64,000 nt of DNA from Nonlabens sp. (GCF_018401815.1 NZ_JAGYKG010000001.1:832388-896387); one strand, 5' to 3'. Shown: positions 37,076 to 46,331, numbered from the stretch's first letter. Notes: generated from the letters alone by a model not told the origin. Translations and numbers: made by a program.

Positions 37076-37122
37076 CCCAGCTGGGCGAGAAGCCTGTGCC
37101 GTGCTAGCCAGGCTAAGCCCAG
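37076..37122. other. Folded element between tRNA and its repeated 3' end
   Basis: Contains the palindrome CCCAGCTGGG (37076-37085), then nested pairs: outer CTGGGC (37081-37086) with GCCCAG (37117-37122), inner AGCCTG (37091-37096) with CAGGCT (37109-37114). GC-rich against AT-rich surroundings. It may be a recombination site core or a small structured RNA. No known family recognised. Confidence 0.4.
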
Positions 37123-37146
37123 AGTTTATTCCGATTTTTTTCGGAA

Positions 37147-37157
37147 TGGGCCCACAA
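37147..37157 (+). repeat. 11-bp copy of the tRNA 3' end (possible att remnant)
   Basis: TGGGCCCACAA here repeats the tRNA end at 36999-37009. A hairpin ATTCCGA/TCGGAAT with a T6 loop directly precedes it. A duplicated tRNA 3' end is what an integrated element leaves, but 11 bp is short and no integrase is present. Confidence 0.35.
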
Positions 37158-37247
37158 CAAGACCTTAGTTAAAGCTAATTTATTTAAAAAAATACTTCAA
37201 AAATTGTTTGCTGATATGTTTACATTCTAATCCATCAAACATTCAAA

Positions 37248-37743
37248 ATAAAACTTTACAGAATTATATTTCTTTTACTTAGTTGTACTTCATGCACCAC
37301 GGAAGAAAATTTAGAGATCGAATCTAAAATTAGCTATGAATATGCCTCAAACCGTACTTCGGAAGAACAAAAGGAACGTTGTAACGCGTTTAGCACTGCA
37401 GACAAAACTAAATTTATAAAAAAATAATCGATAATTTTTAGGTTATAGTAATCTAAATAAAAATCAAAAAGTTACAGGTTTAGAGTTAAGGTCATTTTTG
37501 ACCACTGAAATTTTTGAGGATTGTGATTATTTGATTAATTTCTATAGCAACGAGGTTCAAGTTAGGTACTCCAAAGCTATTAAAGAACTCAACCAAATTC
37601 AGGTTAATCATATCGCAGCAGGGGCGATAATAAAAGTTGTAGACACTATCACTATAAAATTTGCCAGTGATTGTAGTTGTAATTACTGCACTACATTTGG
37701 ATGTACTAAAAAGACAATATCAAGTATTAGGAGTAGGTGGTAA
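37248..37743 (+). pseudogene. Decayed lipoprotein-like gene in two frames
   Basis: The first frame (37248-37427) reads as a lipoprotein start (KLYRIIFLLLSCTSCTTEEN) but begins with ATA in place of ATG. It ends in an A-rich run. The second frame, open 37434-37743, continues with protein-like sequence (VTGLELRSFLTTEIFEDCDY, a Cys-rich CSCNYCTTFGC) and no proper start; only TTG at 37498. Together they look like one small accessory lipoprotein broken by a lost start and a frameshift. Family not recognised. Confidence 0.4.
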
Positions 37744-38128
37744 CAGACCAAATGAAAGCATAACTGTAGCACCTGTTGCTTGTGAAACAGCCTGAGATAG
37801 CGGCTGTAATCTAGAATATAATGAAAATGACGATGGAACCGAATCCATAAAATAGGATGTGGTTTCTTTGGAATGTATTCGTGTAAAGGGGGCTGTTAAA
37901 AAAATGGACAACTGGCTCGTGTAATTGTAAAGGCTATCATTAGTTTACTTTTGGTGGGTACCTGGCCTATTAATGGTTTTGATTGATGAAGATACGGCAA
38001 GAGATGTAATTATGGCTTCACGAGTAGCATTTAGAACGACTGATGCGCTTGATGAATTGTTCATGGCTTTTTTTGTTGGCCCCCACCATTCTAGTAAAAA
38101 GTTGATAAATACAAAAAGCCACTCTTGA
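37744..38128 (+). pseudogene. Degenerate coding-like stretch
   Basis: In one frame the sequence reads VLGVGGNRPNESITV..CETA, stop, DSGCNLEYNENDDGTESIK, stop, DVVSLECIRVKGAVKKMDNW, stop; two internal stops in otherwise protein-like text. A short open frame from ATG 37973 to 38128 (51 codons) follows. Likely the remains of the same accessory region as the previous entry. Confidence 0.3.
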
Positions 38129-38144
38129 AAAAAGAGCGGCTTTT
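38114..38144 (-). terminator. Terminator of the secreted nuclease gene
   Basis: A 13-bp stem (AAAAGCCACTCTT side) with one position that pairs as G-U only in the minus-strand RNA, then a short T-run; 19 bp after the nuclease stop. Confidence 0.7.
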
Positions 38145-38162
38145 CCCTACTTAAAAATTAAT

Positions 38163-41100
38163 TTAGTGCTTTATTAAACGCTTTGTAATCATCCCTTGTA
38201 TTCCTTCGATTGTGATGAAATACAATCCAGGAGCTAGTTGAGAAATATCCAACTGTTTTTCAATCGCTACATCAGTAAGATCGAATTCGTAGATTGTTTT
38301 CCCGCTAAGATCTGTAATAATGGCTCGCTTTAATCCAGTATTACTTCTATTTAAAAGAGTAACAGACTTCATCGCGGGATTCGGGAACAAAATAACACTA
38401 TTTTCAAGAGAGGCATCGTCTGTAGAAGCTGTCGAACTTACGAGATCTATTCCTACCAAGACAGGATCGTGATCTGATGCTCTAAAGGCATTTGCCTCGT
38501 AAATAGGAAGCGCACTCGATTTTCTTTGGAAAGAGGCTTCTCCTATGTCTTGGATATCATCATTATAGTCGAACAGGGATATTTCGTCTGCATTAATGTG
38601 CCAAACAGTGGTTCCTGTTATTTGACTTGATAAGCTAGCAGTAGCTAGCGCATAATCTAAGTATCCTAACTGTCCATCAAAAAGATAGCTATACCCATTT
38701 GCTCCCTGGTAATCGTCTATTAGATTATTGTAGTCATCTGCAGAACCGCTAGTATCATCGCTTCCTAAAAGTATATTGTCAATTGGGTCTTCGTTTTTAT
38801 ATGCATTTAAATCTCCAATAATTAAATAATCAGGATCACCGCTAGAAGTAGGGTCTGTAGCTAACCAATCTACTAGTGCAGCAGCAGCTTCAGCTCTTGT
38901 AAGGTTACAATTTGCTGCTCCATCATTTAAATTTGAATCGCCATCACTTGCACATGAAGAACCTTTTGACTTCAAATGATTCACAACTACAGTAAGTTGA
39001 CCTTGATTAGAAATTTGTCTAAATGTTTGTGCCAAGGCAGGACGGTTTCTATTATCATCAAAGCGTGGATCGACAGAAGAGTCAAGAACTGCAAATGCAC
39101 CTTCCAGACTAACAGTTGCTGTGTTATAAATAAAAGCAACGGCGATTTGATCTGTTCCTATCACTCCAGTATCTAGGGCAGCATAGGTGCTCCCGCATAA
39201 TGCATTAATACCATTGCTGCCGTTCAACAGATCATTGATCGCTACAATACCATTGTTTTCTATTTCAATTAGACCAACAATATCAGCATTCAGACCACAA
39301 ATAGCTGCAGCAATCTTCTCTCGCTGGCGATCTAATTCTGCAGGAGAATTTGCTCCTCTTTCATTTAAAGTCGTAAAGTAGTTAAGCACATTGAAGCTGG
39401 CTACTTTTAAGCTACCTCCAACATTTTCTGGCAAAGATGTTCTTGGGTTGCTACTTGTAAAGACATAGGAAAACTCATTTACTACAGGTCTGATTCTCCA
39501 CGCATCTGTACCGTTTTGTCCTGCAAAAGACCAATGCATAATTCCCGTAAGATTACTTATTTGATCACCACCACGGATAAAGTTAGTATTACTCAGTCCT
39601 CCTGGTAATGGCCAAAAATAAGGCACGTCAGTTGAACCACTAATATTACTATTCTGGATATTATTATCATCATCTAAGATAATGCGTGACGACTCTAATT
39701 GCGATAAGTAAGCGGCGTATCCTGCAACATCTGGTTCATTGTTATCAGTAAACTGTCTCGCTCTATTGTTTGCATTCAGCACTAATTCGCCATAACGTGC
39801 AAGATTATAATATTCACTTACTACTAGATCAGTGGTGTAGGTGATTAACATATTTTCCACATTTTCATAAGTGGCTTCCATATCCGTGCCTGCAGGCGCT
39901 GGTAACGTAAGCGATGTTGAAGTTGGTAGCGGATTCGAATTACTTATAATCGTTACACTTCCGCTTCCAGTAACATCGATTTGCGTTGTTCCTGAGAACT
40001 CGACAACTCTTCCAGACACCTCTACCCGGTCCCCAACAGCTACATCTACCGCACAAGACGGACAAAACACAAATAGCCCTTCCGAAGTCGACAGATCTGC
40101 ATCTGCATCTGCATCTTCTTCTTGAATAAAAAATCCTCGTAACTGACTGTCTGTTTGATAATCGCCAATTACAATAGCATCTACTAAAACAGAGGTGTTT
40201 TCTAGCGGACTAGTACTTGAATTTCCTTGCACGGCACTAATAAATACAGGAGTTACGGCAACATCTCCACAACCATTCAATAGTCCAGCAGTAGAGGGAG
40301 AAGTACACCACGTATTTCCAAGGTCTTCTGAGGTTTCATCATTGCCATTTACACCATTACCACCAGTGGTTAGTTCATTGCCTTCTGTCAGATCTTCACG
40401 CTGATAAGAATCTCCAATACCGTGGGCAGATGCTGCCACCACCACTTGATTTGCAATGGGCGTATCATTTGCGTAGGTACTAGTTAAAGCATCAGCATCT
40501 GGGCCATCTATGCTCACTCCTGTTTTGTCAACTGCTTCTGCGGTATCTCCCCAAATAACATAGTCCAAGTCAGTTACTAAATCGGTTGTACCATCCCAAT
40601 AAAAAAGAATAGCGACTTCACCACTGTTGGTTAAACCACCTTGGCCGTTAATAGAACCTTGAAGTCCTTCAAGCATATCTGGGATAGCATCTGCGGTACT
40701 TCCGTCTTCATACAACTCGTAGGTTGGATTCGTTCCATAAGTTGTATTATAATTATTCGAACCACTAATAGCGAGCGTTTGGTATTCTCTAGCCCCAATT
40801 GTCGCACCACTTGGGAAACGTGCTAAAAAGTCTCCAAAACCACCACCCCCAGCGTTGGCTCCTGTAACAATATTATAATAGTATGTAGCCGTGGTTCCTG
40901 CAAATGTTGCATCGGTAATATATACGTTTGTTAAATCTACTGTTGTCGAGTTAGGGTTATATATTTCTATAAACTCTCCAGCTGTTGGTGTTACCGTAAT
41001 TTCACTAATTAATAATGGAAGCACATCGCTTAAGGTTCCTTTAATCCTAATATCGTCAATGCCCATAGGTTCAGAGCCACTAGGGGATCCCGCCCAGCTC

Positions 41101-41822
41101 AAACGAATGCTCACTGAAGCAGCTGCCGTTCCGTTTAATAGAGTAGATGTATAGGTGTCAAAAGCACCAGTGGTCGGATTGGATTTGTCCAAAAATCCTA
41201 CAGCCGTAGGACTACCATCTATAAACAATTCTAATGGATCATTTAATTGTGGAACAAAACCTCCATCTAGTGCACGGTATGTTTTTGAAGCACTCTCATT
41301 TGTTCTTGCTCTAAACAGTTCTTGAAATGCACCGCCGTCTACAGAGGCTTCAATAATAAAACCATCACTAGAACTAGCTTCAAAATCACCAATAGCAGCA
41401 AGGTTAATCTCTATAGAACTCAATATTGCACCACCCCAGCCGTTAAAAGTCCAAGTTGCGTTATTTGGAGCACCTTGTACACCGTTTGCATCGTTTAGCG
41501 CAAAAAAAGCTGTTGTGTTTTGGCCAGAAAGTCCAGAAGTATCACTAGGAAAGTTACTCCCCAATCGTGCACCACTTACATCTGCACCAGTATCATCCGC
41601 AACATCATACGGCATTCCGGTGCCGCCTAACTGACCATCTACACGTCCAAATACATCACCTCCAGTTCCTCCTGCAACGCCAAAATCAGATACGTTTGCT
41701 GTGGAATTAAGGTTTATCGAGTTGCCATCGAAACCTTCAAACCCTAAGGTTGTTTGTGCGATCGTAGCCGATCCCCCAAAAAATAAGATGAATACATAGC
41801 ATAAGGGAAGTTTTCTTTTCAT
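38163..41822 (-). CDS. Extracellular nuclease with lamin-tail domain and T9SS sorting domain
   Basis: A 1219-residue secreted protein with a signal peptide ending near residue 22. An N-terminal jelly-roll-like region is followed by a lamin-tail domain (about 268-425; LLISEITVTPTAGEFIEIYN). An OB-like region lies at about 525-640 (FISAVQGNSSTSPLENTSV). The endonuclease/exonuclease/phosphatase domain (about 800-1130) has KVASFNVLNYF, IVGLIEIENNG, LIIGDLNAYKNEDP and ASDHDPVL, matching the ExeM/NucH family. The last 75 residues are a T9SS sorting domain (ILFPNPAMKSV ... LIKH). It degrades DNA outside the cell, likely for phosphate and nucleoside supply. Confidence 0.9.
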   Translation of the reverse strand: MKRKLPLCYVFILFFGGSATIAQTTLGFEGFDGNSINLNSTANVSDFGVAGGTGGDVFGRVDGQLGGTGMPYDVADDTGADVSGARLGSNFPSDTSGLSGQNTTAFFALNDANGVQGAPNNATWTFNGWGGAILSSIEINLAAIGDFEASSSDGFIIEASVDGGAFQELFRARTNESASKTYRALDGGFVPQLNDPLELFIDGSPTAVGFLDKSNPTTGAFDTYTSTLLNGTAAASVSIRLSWAGSPSGSEPMGIDDIRIKGTLSDVLPLLISEITVTPTAGEFIEIYNPNSTTVDLTNVYITDATFAGTTATYYYNIVTGANAGGGGFGDFLARFPSGATIGAREYQTLAISGSNNYNTTYGTNPTYELYEDGSTADAIPDMLEGLQGSINGQGGLTNSGEVAILFYWDGTTDLVTDLDYVIWGDTAEAVDKTGVSIDGPDADALTSTYANDTPIANQVVVAASAHGIGDSYQREDLTEGNELTTGGNGVNGNDETSEDLGNTWCTSPSTAGLLNGCGDVAVTPVFISAVQGNSSTSPLENTSVLVDAIVIGDYQTDSQLRGFFIQEEDADADADLSTSEGLFVFCPSCAVDVAVGDRVEVSGRVVEFSGTTQIDVTGSGSVTIISNSNPLPTSTSLTLPAPAGTDMEATYENVENMLITYTTDLVVSEYYNLARYGELVLNANNRARQFTDNNEPDVAGYAAYLSQLESSRIILDDDNNIQNSNISGSTDVPYFWPLPGGLSNTNFIRGGDQISNLTGIMHWSFAGQNGTDAWRIRPVVNEFSYVFTSSNPRTSLPENVGGSLKVASFNVLNYFTTLNERGANSPAELDRQREKIAAAICGLNADIVGLIEIENNGIVAINDLLNGSNGINALCGSTYAALDTGVIGTDQIAVAFIYNTATVSLEGAFAVLDSSVDPRFDDNRNRPALAQTFRQISNQGQLTVVVNHLKSKGSSCASDGDSNLNDGAANCNLTRAEAAAALVDWLATDPTSSGDPDYLIIGDLNAYKNEDPIDNILLGSDDTSGSADDYNNLIDDYQGANGYSYLFDGQLGYLDYALATASLSSQITGTTVWHINADEISLFDYNDDIQDIGEASFQRKSSALPIYEANAFRASDHDPVLVGIDLVSSTASTDDASLENSVILFPNPAMKSVTLLNRSNTGLKRAIITDLSGKTIYEFDLTDVAIEKQLDISQLAPGLYFITIEGIQGMITKRLIKH

Positions 41823-42066
41823 TTGGAATCTTTTCTAAAAATTTAGTGACCGCCTAATACTTATTATTTAGTAAGGCCTATTGGATCCAAAAATATAGCT
41901 ATTGCATTAGAAGTTATTGGAGGTAGCAGAAGGTTAACCTAGAGTTAATGTTTGGGTGTTTTTGAGATACCTCTTTGATGATTTGTTGTAATTCTATGGC
42001 ATAAAAATAGGGGCCTCTGTGCGGTCTGTTAAAATAAAATAGTCCTAATTTCTAGACCATTTTTCC

Positions 42067-43539
42067 TTAAAAGAACTCGACGGGCTGTTGCAGCAATTCT
42101 AATGTGACCTGGTAAATGGGCTTTTTTTGCATTTTAGCTTTTAAATACGCATAAAAGCTCATGACAAAAATATCCTCTCGAGCAGCTGTTTTCCTCTTAA
42201 AGGCTTGTTGCACCTTATTTTGAAAACCCTCTTCCGTAATCTCACAAGGGCGATCGTAATAGCTTTGCAGCAACTTGATAAACACAAGAACTCGTTGTTC
42301 GTTTAAGTCTTCTAAACGTCCTTTAAAGCGCCTTATAAAGCTCCTCATTTTTGAAGCCACCAAGTCTGGTTGTTGTAATTCTATATAAATCAAAATTTCT
42401 AGTAGGTTCTTTTGTATGACCCATAATATCCCTTCTTTTTTTTCATAAAACTGATCGCTATGATAAAAATTGTTCATCATTTTACGTGCTCTAATAAAGC
42501 TTTGTTGTTGAAACAAAAAAGTAATATGAACCAGTTGTGCAGATAAATCAGGCTTTTGAATTTGCTGTATATCTTCCATAGCTCTTTCAGGTTCCCCTGT
42601 ATAATTACGATTCAACGCCTTTAGTAAAAGAGCACGTCCTAGAAATTGCTTTTTGTAGGCTCCTTTATTTTTCTGCATTTCTAGTTGCAGTTCACCTACT
42701 AATTGTTGGGATCGTATAAAATCCTTATTCCTAAAACAAGTTCCCGCCATGAGGTTAAGGATCTCCAAATGGTAATACAAATGCTTATCTGCCAAGTGTT
42801 TTTTATGTTCTACCACTTCATAGATATGATTCATAAAAATGGAAATCCCTGCGTAATCTGATGTTAAAGTTGCTGCATCTGTTACGACTCGCATTAATTG
42901 ATAAAGCGACTTAAAAGACAAGTTGTGATCTATAGAAATATCAAAAACGGCCAATTGTTGTTGGATCACTTGATACACATTTGCTGGGTGCGACTTCAAG
43001 GTTTTTTTAAGGGTCGCGTAAGCCATTACTAATCTGGACTCGATCAAGTATCTTTTTTCATTCTCTTGATAGGCGGTTATGACTTCTTCTATAGTTGTTT
43101 TAGGGTCTAAGTGTGCATATTGTACATGCGTATGATAAATCTCTTGCAGAATAGCGTATGATTCTAAAGATATTGCTTTGGCAGTAGCTTTTTTCAACGT
43201 TTTAAATCCTATCGCATAGTGTTCTTGTTCTAAGAAAATTCGCGCTGCCAATACAAATTTAAAAAGTTGCATTTCTTCCTGTGAGTCGCTAGAAAAGCCT
43301 CTGGTGGCTGTAAAGTCAATTAGGTTTTCTTTTAAACGGTTTTGAAGTGCATGCAAGGCGTTTTTATTGGCCTTCCCATAGATTTTTAGATCGAGATCTA
43401 CTCGTACATCTTTGCGTAAGAGTTGAAATAATTGGATGTTTTTCACATCTGTTCGTTGGTTTTTCGCTTTCGCGAAAGCGAGAAAAGCAGCCACCTCATC
43501 ACTACTTAAAGAGTTTATCAAAGTAATTAAATCATTCAT
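42067..43539 (-). CDS. Conserved all-helical protein, TPR-like
   Basis: A 490-residue soluble, helix-rich protein without signal peptide or membrane segment. Repeated helical pairs suggest a TPR-like solenoid (for example YAILQEIYHTHVQYAHLD, then LVMAYATLKKTLKSH). No catalytic motif was found. It stands alone between the nuclease and the small membrane proteins, divergent from the latter. A palindrome copy near its N-terminus encodes FLAFAKAKN. Function unknown. Confidence 0.75.
   Translation of the reverse strand: MNDLITLINSLSSDEVAAFLAFAKAKNQRTDVKNIQLFQLLRKDVRVDLDLKIYGKANKNALHALQNRLKENLIDFTATRGFSSDSQEEMQLFKFVLAARIFLEQEHYAIGFKTLKKATAKAISLESYAILQEIYHTHVQYAHLDPKTTIEEVITAYQENEKRYLIESRLVMAYATLKKTLKSHPANVYQVIQQQLAVFDISIDHNLSFKSLYQLMRVVTDAATLTSDYAGISIFMNHIYEVVEHKKHLADKHLYYHLEILNLMAGTCFRNKDFIRSQQLVGELQLEMQKNKGAYKKQFLGRALLLKALNRNYTGEPERAMEDIQQIQKPDLSAQLVHITFLFQQQSFIRARKMMNNFYHSDQFYEKKEGILWVIQKNLLEILIYIELQQPDLVASKMRSFIRRFKGRLEDLNEQRVLVFIKLLQSYYDRPCEITEEGFQNKVQQAFKRKTAAREDIFVMSFYAYLKAKMQKKPIYQVTLELLQQPVEFF
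43465..43480. repeat. Iterated palindrome copy 8
   Basis: Perfect 16-bp copy in the TPR-like gene, read as AFAKA at about residues 21-25. Confidence 0.95.
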
Positions 43540-43672
43540 ATATCACATTTAATATCTTATTTATCAATATTTTATATAAGTTATATAAACTTTGAATCGT
43601 AAGAATAAGTCAAAAATAGGTTATTTGCTGCTAAGAACCTGCCACATATTTGCAGTATCAAAACAAACAAAT

Positions 43673-44130
43673 ATGGAACATCAAGTAACTTTTAAAACCG
43701 AAAAAAAAAAGTCCAAAAATCAGAGGCTTTTACCGGAAAACCAACTGCGGCATTTATCGCTGCATCATGGACAGCACTACTCGTGGGAATGGTTTCCTTT
43801 TGCGTAGGCTTGTGGCGATCTGATATGCTGCTCAACGAGCGCGGGTATTATTTTGTCATCCTGCTCTTCGGACTCTTCTCTGTGATTTCTGTACAAAAAG
43901 CGGTAAGAGACAAGCAGGAAGGAATAGCGGTAACTGACCTGTATTACGGTATCAGCTGGTTTGTGAGCATCGCATCTATCGTATTGCTCGTCATAGGCCT
44001 GTGGAATGCCGATTTATGGCCTAGTGAAAAAGGGTTTTACGGCATGTCCTTTTTATTGAGCCTATTTGCCGCCATTGCCGTACAAAAGAACACGAGAGAT
44101 GTTGCCTTTATAGACGAAAACTGGAAGTGA
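43673..44130 (+). pseudogene. YiaA/YiaB-type inner-membrane protein, in two frames
   Basis: From the ATG at 43673 the frame reads MEHQVTFKTEKKK. It crosses A10 at 43701-43710 and runs out of frame as a 45-codon product. The -1 frame from the same A-run gives a full YiaA/YiaB two-helix protein (SEAFTGKPTAAFIAASWTAL ... AVQKNTRDVAFIDENWK, ending 44130) with four membrane helices. That frame has no start before the ATG at 43783, which would cut helix 1. The junction is A_AAA_AAG in zero frame, a classic -1 slippery heptamer. It may be a programmed frameshift, transcript slippage, a mutation or a sequencing error. Confidence 0.75.
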
Positions 44131-44225
44131 TAAAAAATAGTAAAAGCCTAGTGATCGCAAGTGTATAGAATGTCCTTACGGTCTTTGTAACAAATTAAAT
44201 AAAAACCAACAAAATTATTATAATC

Positions 44226-44648
44226 ATGAAATTAAACAACCTATCTGCCTTTATAGCCATTTCAATTCTCGGAATGTTATCTATCATCCTTCCCTTATTT
44301 ATTCTAGGGGATTTAAAACCTTATGAATCCCCTTTATTTCCTTTAATTAGAACTGGAATCGAAGGAATATCCCTTTACAGTATAAGCTTCCTTTTCTTAT
44401 CCGGCTTTATTGTTAAATTATTGAGTAAGCTTTCCTTTTGGAAAATTGGATTAATGAGTATGGCTTTATTTCCATTAGCTACTTTCTGTGAAATGATATT
44501 CGATTCGACTTCTCATACTATGTTTCCATTTGAATTCATAGGATATGCTATTTACACCATTCCAGCAATAATGGGAGCTGCTGCATCTCAATTTTTGAAA
44601 CCTTTTATTATAAAAAAAGAAGTGAAAACTGGCTACAGCAAAATGTAA
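44226..44648 (+). CDS. Four-helix membrane protein of unknown function
   Basis: A 140-residue protein with four hydrophobic segments (about 8-28, 40-64, 72-92 and 105-127) and a basic C-terminus. No family recognised with certainty. It lies between the YiaA-type gene and a fragment of another YiaA C-terminus, so it may have been inserted into a tandem pair. Confidence 0.65.
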   Translation: MKLNNLSAFIAISILGMLSIILPLFILGDLKPYESPLFPLIRTGIEGISLYSISFLFLSGFIVKLLSKLSFWKIGLMSMALFPLATFCEMIFDSTSHTMFPFEFIGYAIYTIPAIMGAAASQFLKPFIIKKEVKTGYSKM

Positions 44649-44658
44649 AAAACAATAG

Positions 44659-44718
44659 ACCATTGCAGTGCAAAAGAACGTTAGAGATATTACATTTATA
44701 GATGAAAAATGGATGTGA
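44659..44718 (+). pseudogene. Fragment: second YiaA C-terminus
   Basis: A 19-codon stretch reads TIAVQKNVRDITFIDEKWM then TGA. It matches the end of the upstream YiaA-type protein (AIAVQKNTRDVAFIDENWK) at 13 of 19 residues. It is preceded in frame by a stop, so only the tail of a duplicated gene remains. Confidence 0.6.
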
Positions 44719-44778
44719 AAAAGCTCAGGCTTAGGAGTGAAGTTTCGTGAAAAAAAACAGATCATTAAAAGAAGTACA

Positions 44779-45057
44779 ATGAAAAAGTATCCAGTCTTAT
44801 TCATCGCAAGTATTTTGAACGCTGTATTCTTTGTCTTGATTGATATCCTACAGATTTATGAAATCACCTGGACCATCGTTGGAGTATTTTATGAATTGCT
44901 CATCATTCCTATGATGTTACTCGCACCAACTCTATTAGTCTTGTCTGCCATCCAAATCAAGAAGAAGGGTTTACAGCTTCCAAGCTTCATCTCTTTACTG
45001 CTTTCTGCAGGGGTGACAGTAACCTTGGTAATCCTCTTCATCATGGATTTAAAATAG
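44779..45057 (+). CDS. Small three-helix membrane protein
   Basis: A 92-residue protein with three membrane segments (about 5-22, 30-56 and 68-88). I start it at the ATG at 44779 (MKKYPVLFIASIL); the frame runs further upstream to 44737 through what is left of the YiaA fragment. No family recognised. Followed by two strong terminators. Confidence 0.6.
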   Translation: MKKYPVLFIASILNAVFFVLIDILQIYEITWTIVGVFYELLIIPMMLLAPTLLVLSAIQIKKKGLQLPSFISLLLSAGVTVTLVILFIMDLK

Positions 45058-45058
45058 C

Positions 45059-45093
45059 AAAACAGGCTGCTTACAAATGGAGCAGCCTGTTTT
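45059..45093 (+). terminator. Terminator of the small membrane-protein cluster
   Basis: A perfect 13-bp stem AAAACAGGCTGCT with a 9-nt loop, directly after the stop at 45057. Confidence 0.8.
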
Positions 45094-45102
45094 GATCATA
45101 GG

Positions 45103-45136
45103 AACGACCTTTTCAACATGAAAAGGTCGTTTTTTA
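45103..45136. terminator. Second terminator
   Basis: A perfect 13-bp stem AACGACCTTTTCA with a 3-nt loop and T5; 10 bp after the first hairpin, between convergent units (small membrane genes and dprA). Confidence 0.8.
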
Positions 45137-45200
45137 TTTGGCTTTTATTCAATCCCAAAGGGTTGTAATTCTTGGAATTTTAAAGGTGACTAGTAACCTA

Positions 45201-46298
45201 TTAAACCAGTCTAAACAACTTACCTGGCAAGGGCTGAACCACTCCTTTGAGCTCCATGCTCATCAATTGGCTAGCCACTTTATGAACCGGCTGGTTAATG
45301 TTTAGAGCGATAATATCCAGCAGTGCTTTTTCCTTTTCTTTAAGGTACCTGTAGATTAACTTTTCTTCATCTGTGAGTTCTACAAAAAGTTGTTTCTGTA
45401 CCGTAATATCGTGCACCTGCCAGCCTAGAATATAGGGAACATCGGCAGTTTTTGTAAGCATGTGGGCTTTTGCTTGTTTGATCAGGTCATTACAGCCCTT
45501 AGCATATTTATCATTGACCCGTCCAGGCACCGCAAAGACTTCCCGATTGTAACTACAGGCAAGATCTGCAGTGACTAGAGAGCCACCTTTAGAAGCGCTT
45601 TCTATTACGACAGTTGCCTCACTCATACCTGCAATGATGCGGTTGCGCCCTAAGAAATTATTTCTATCAAAAGCGTCGGTATGCCAAAAATCTGTCATAA
45701 AGCCGCCGTTTTTCATCATGTCTTCATTGTACGCCGCATGATTACGCGGGTAGGTTTGTTGGAGTCCATGAGCCATAACCGCTATGGTCTGTAACCCATT
45801 TTCTATAGCCATTTTATGTGCTAAAATATCCACTCCATAAGCATAACCACTCACAATAATAGGTTGTAGAGGAGCAATTTCATTAATAAATTTTTCTAAA
45901 AAAGCAGCTCCAACGCTGGTAATTTGCCTAGTCCCAACAATGCTCAAGATATACGGATGGTCTAAATTGATCTTCCCTTTTTCAAAATAGATAATAGGCC
46001 CATCGACACAATATTTCAACCGTTCTGGATAATCCTCATTGTAATAAACGCGGTACTTGATCTTGTTCTCTTGTATAAACCTCAACTCTTGTGTCGCTTT
46101 AGAAAACAAGCCATTTTTGTTTCTTATAAACTGAGCCTTCTTCTCTCCAATTCCTTCTATGGATGCGATATCACGATACTGATATTCAAAAACACCCGCT
46201 GCACTTCCAAAAGTACGAATGAGCTTTTTGGCCATAATATCTCCTATAAGCGGTGCTTTTTTAAGTGCCAGAAGAGAAAGGAGTTCTTGTTCATCCAT
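45201..46298 (-). CDS. dprA: DNA-processing protein DprA
   Basis: A 365-residue protein that loads RecA onto incoming single-stranded DNA in natural transformation. An N-terminal HhH/SAM-like part precedes the Rossmann core with SIVGTRQITSVG (119-130), SGYAYGVDILAH (150-161) and SKGGSLVTADLA. A winged-helix end follows (PVHKVASQLMSMELKG). I start it at 46298 because the in-frame extension to 46421 is a translated tandem repeat (LNLSLDLSLDLL). Downstream of wcaI on the same strand. Confidence 0.92.
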   Translation of the reverse strand: MDEQELLSLLALKKAPLIGDIMAKKLIRTFGSAAGVFEYQYRDIASIEGIGEKKAQFIRNKNGLFSKATQELRFIQENKIKYRVYYNEDYPERLKYCVDGPIIYFEKGKINLDHPYILSIVGTRQITSVGAAFLEKFINEIAPLQPIIVSGYAYGVDILAHKMAIENGLQTIAVMAHGLQQTYPRNHAAYNEDMMKNGGFMTDFWHTDAFDRNNFLGRNRIIAGMSEATVVIESASKGGSLVTADLACSYNREVFAVPGRVNDKYAKGCNDLIKQAKAHMLTKTADVPYILGWQVHDITVQKQLFVELTDEEKLIYRYLKEKEKALLDIIALNINQPVHKVASQLMSMELKGVVQPLPGKLFRLV

Positions 46299-46331
46299 GA
46301 ATAAATATAAAACTAAAAATAAAAGGGAAAG

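Noticed and set aside
37076..37122. The folded element as an integron attC site
   Set aside because: It lacks the GTTRRRY and RYYYAAC core sites and no integron integrase is present.
37081..37157. A second tRNA gene ending at the repeated TGGGCCCACAA
   Set aside because: No D-arm, anticodon arm or T-arm can be formed before it.
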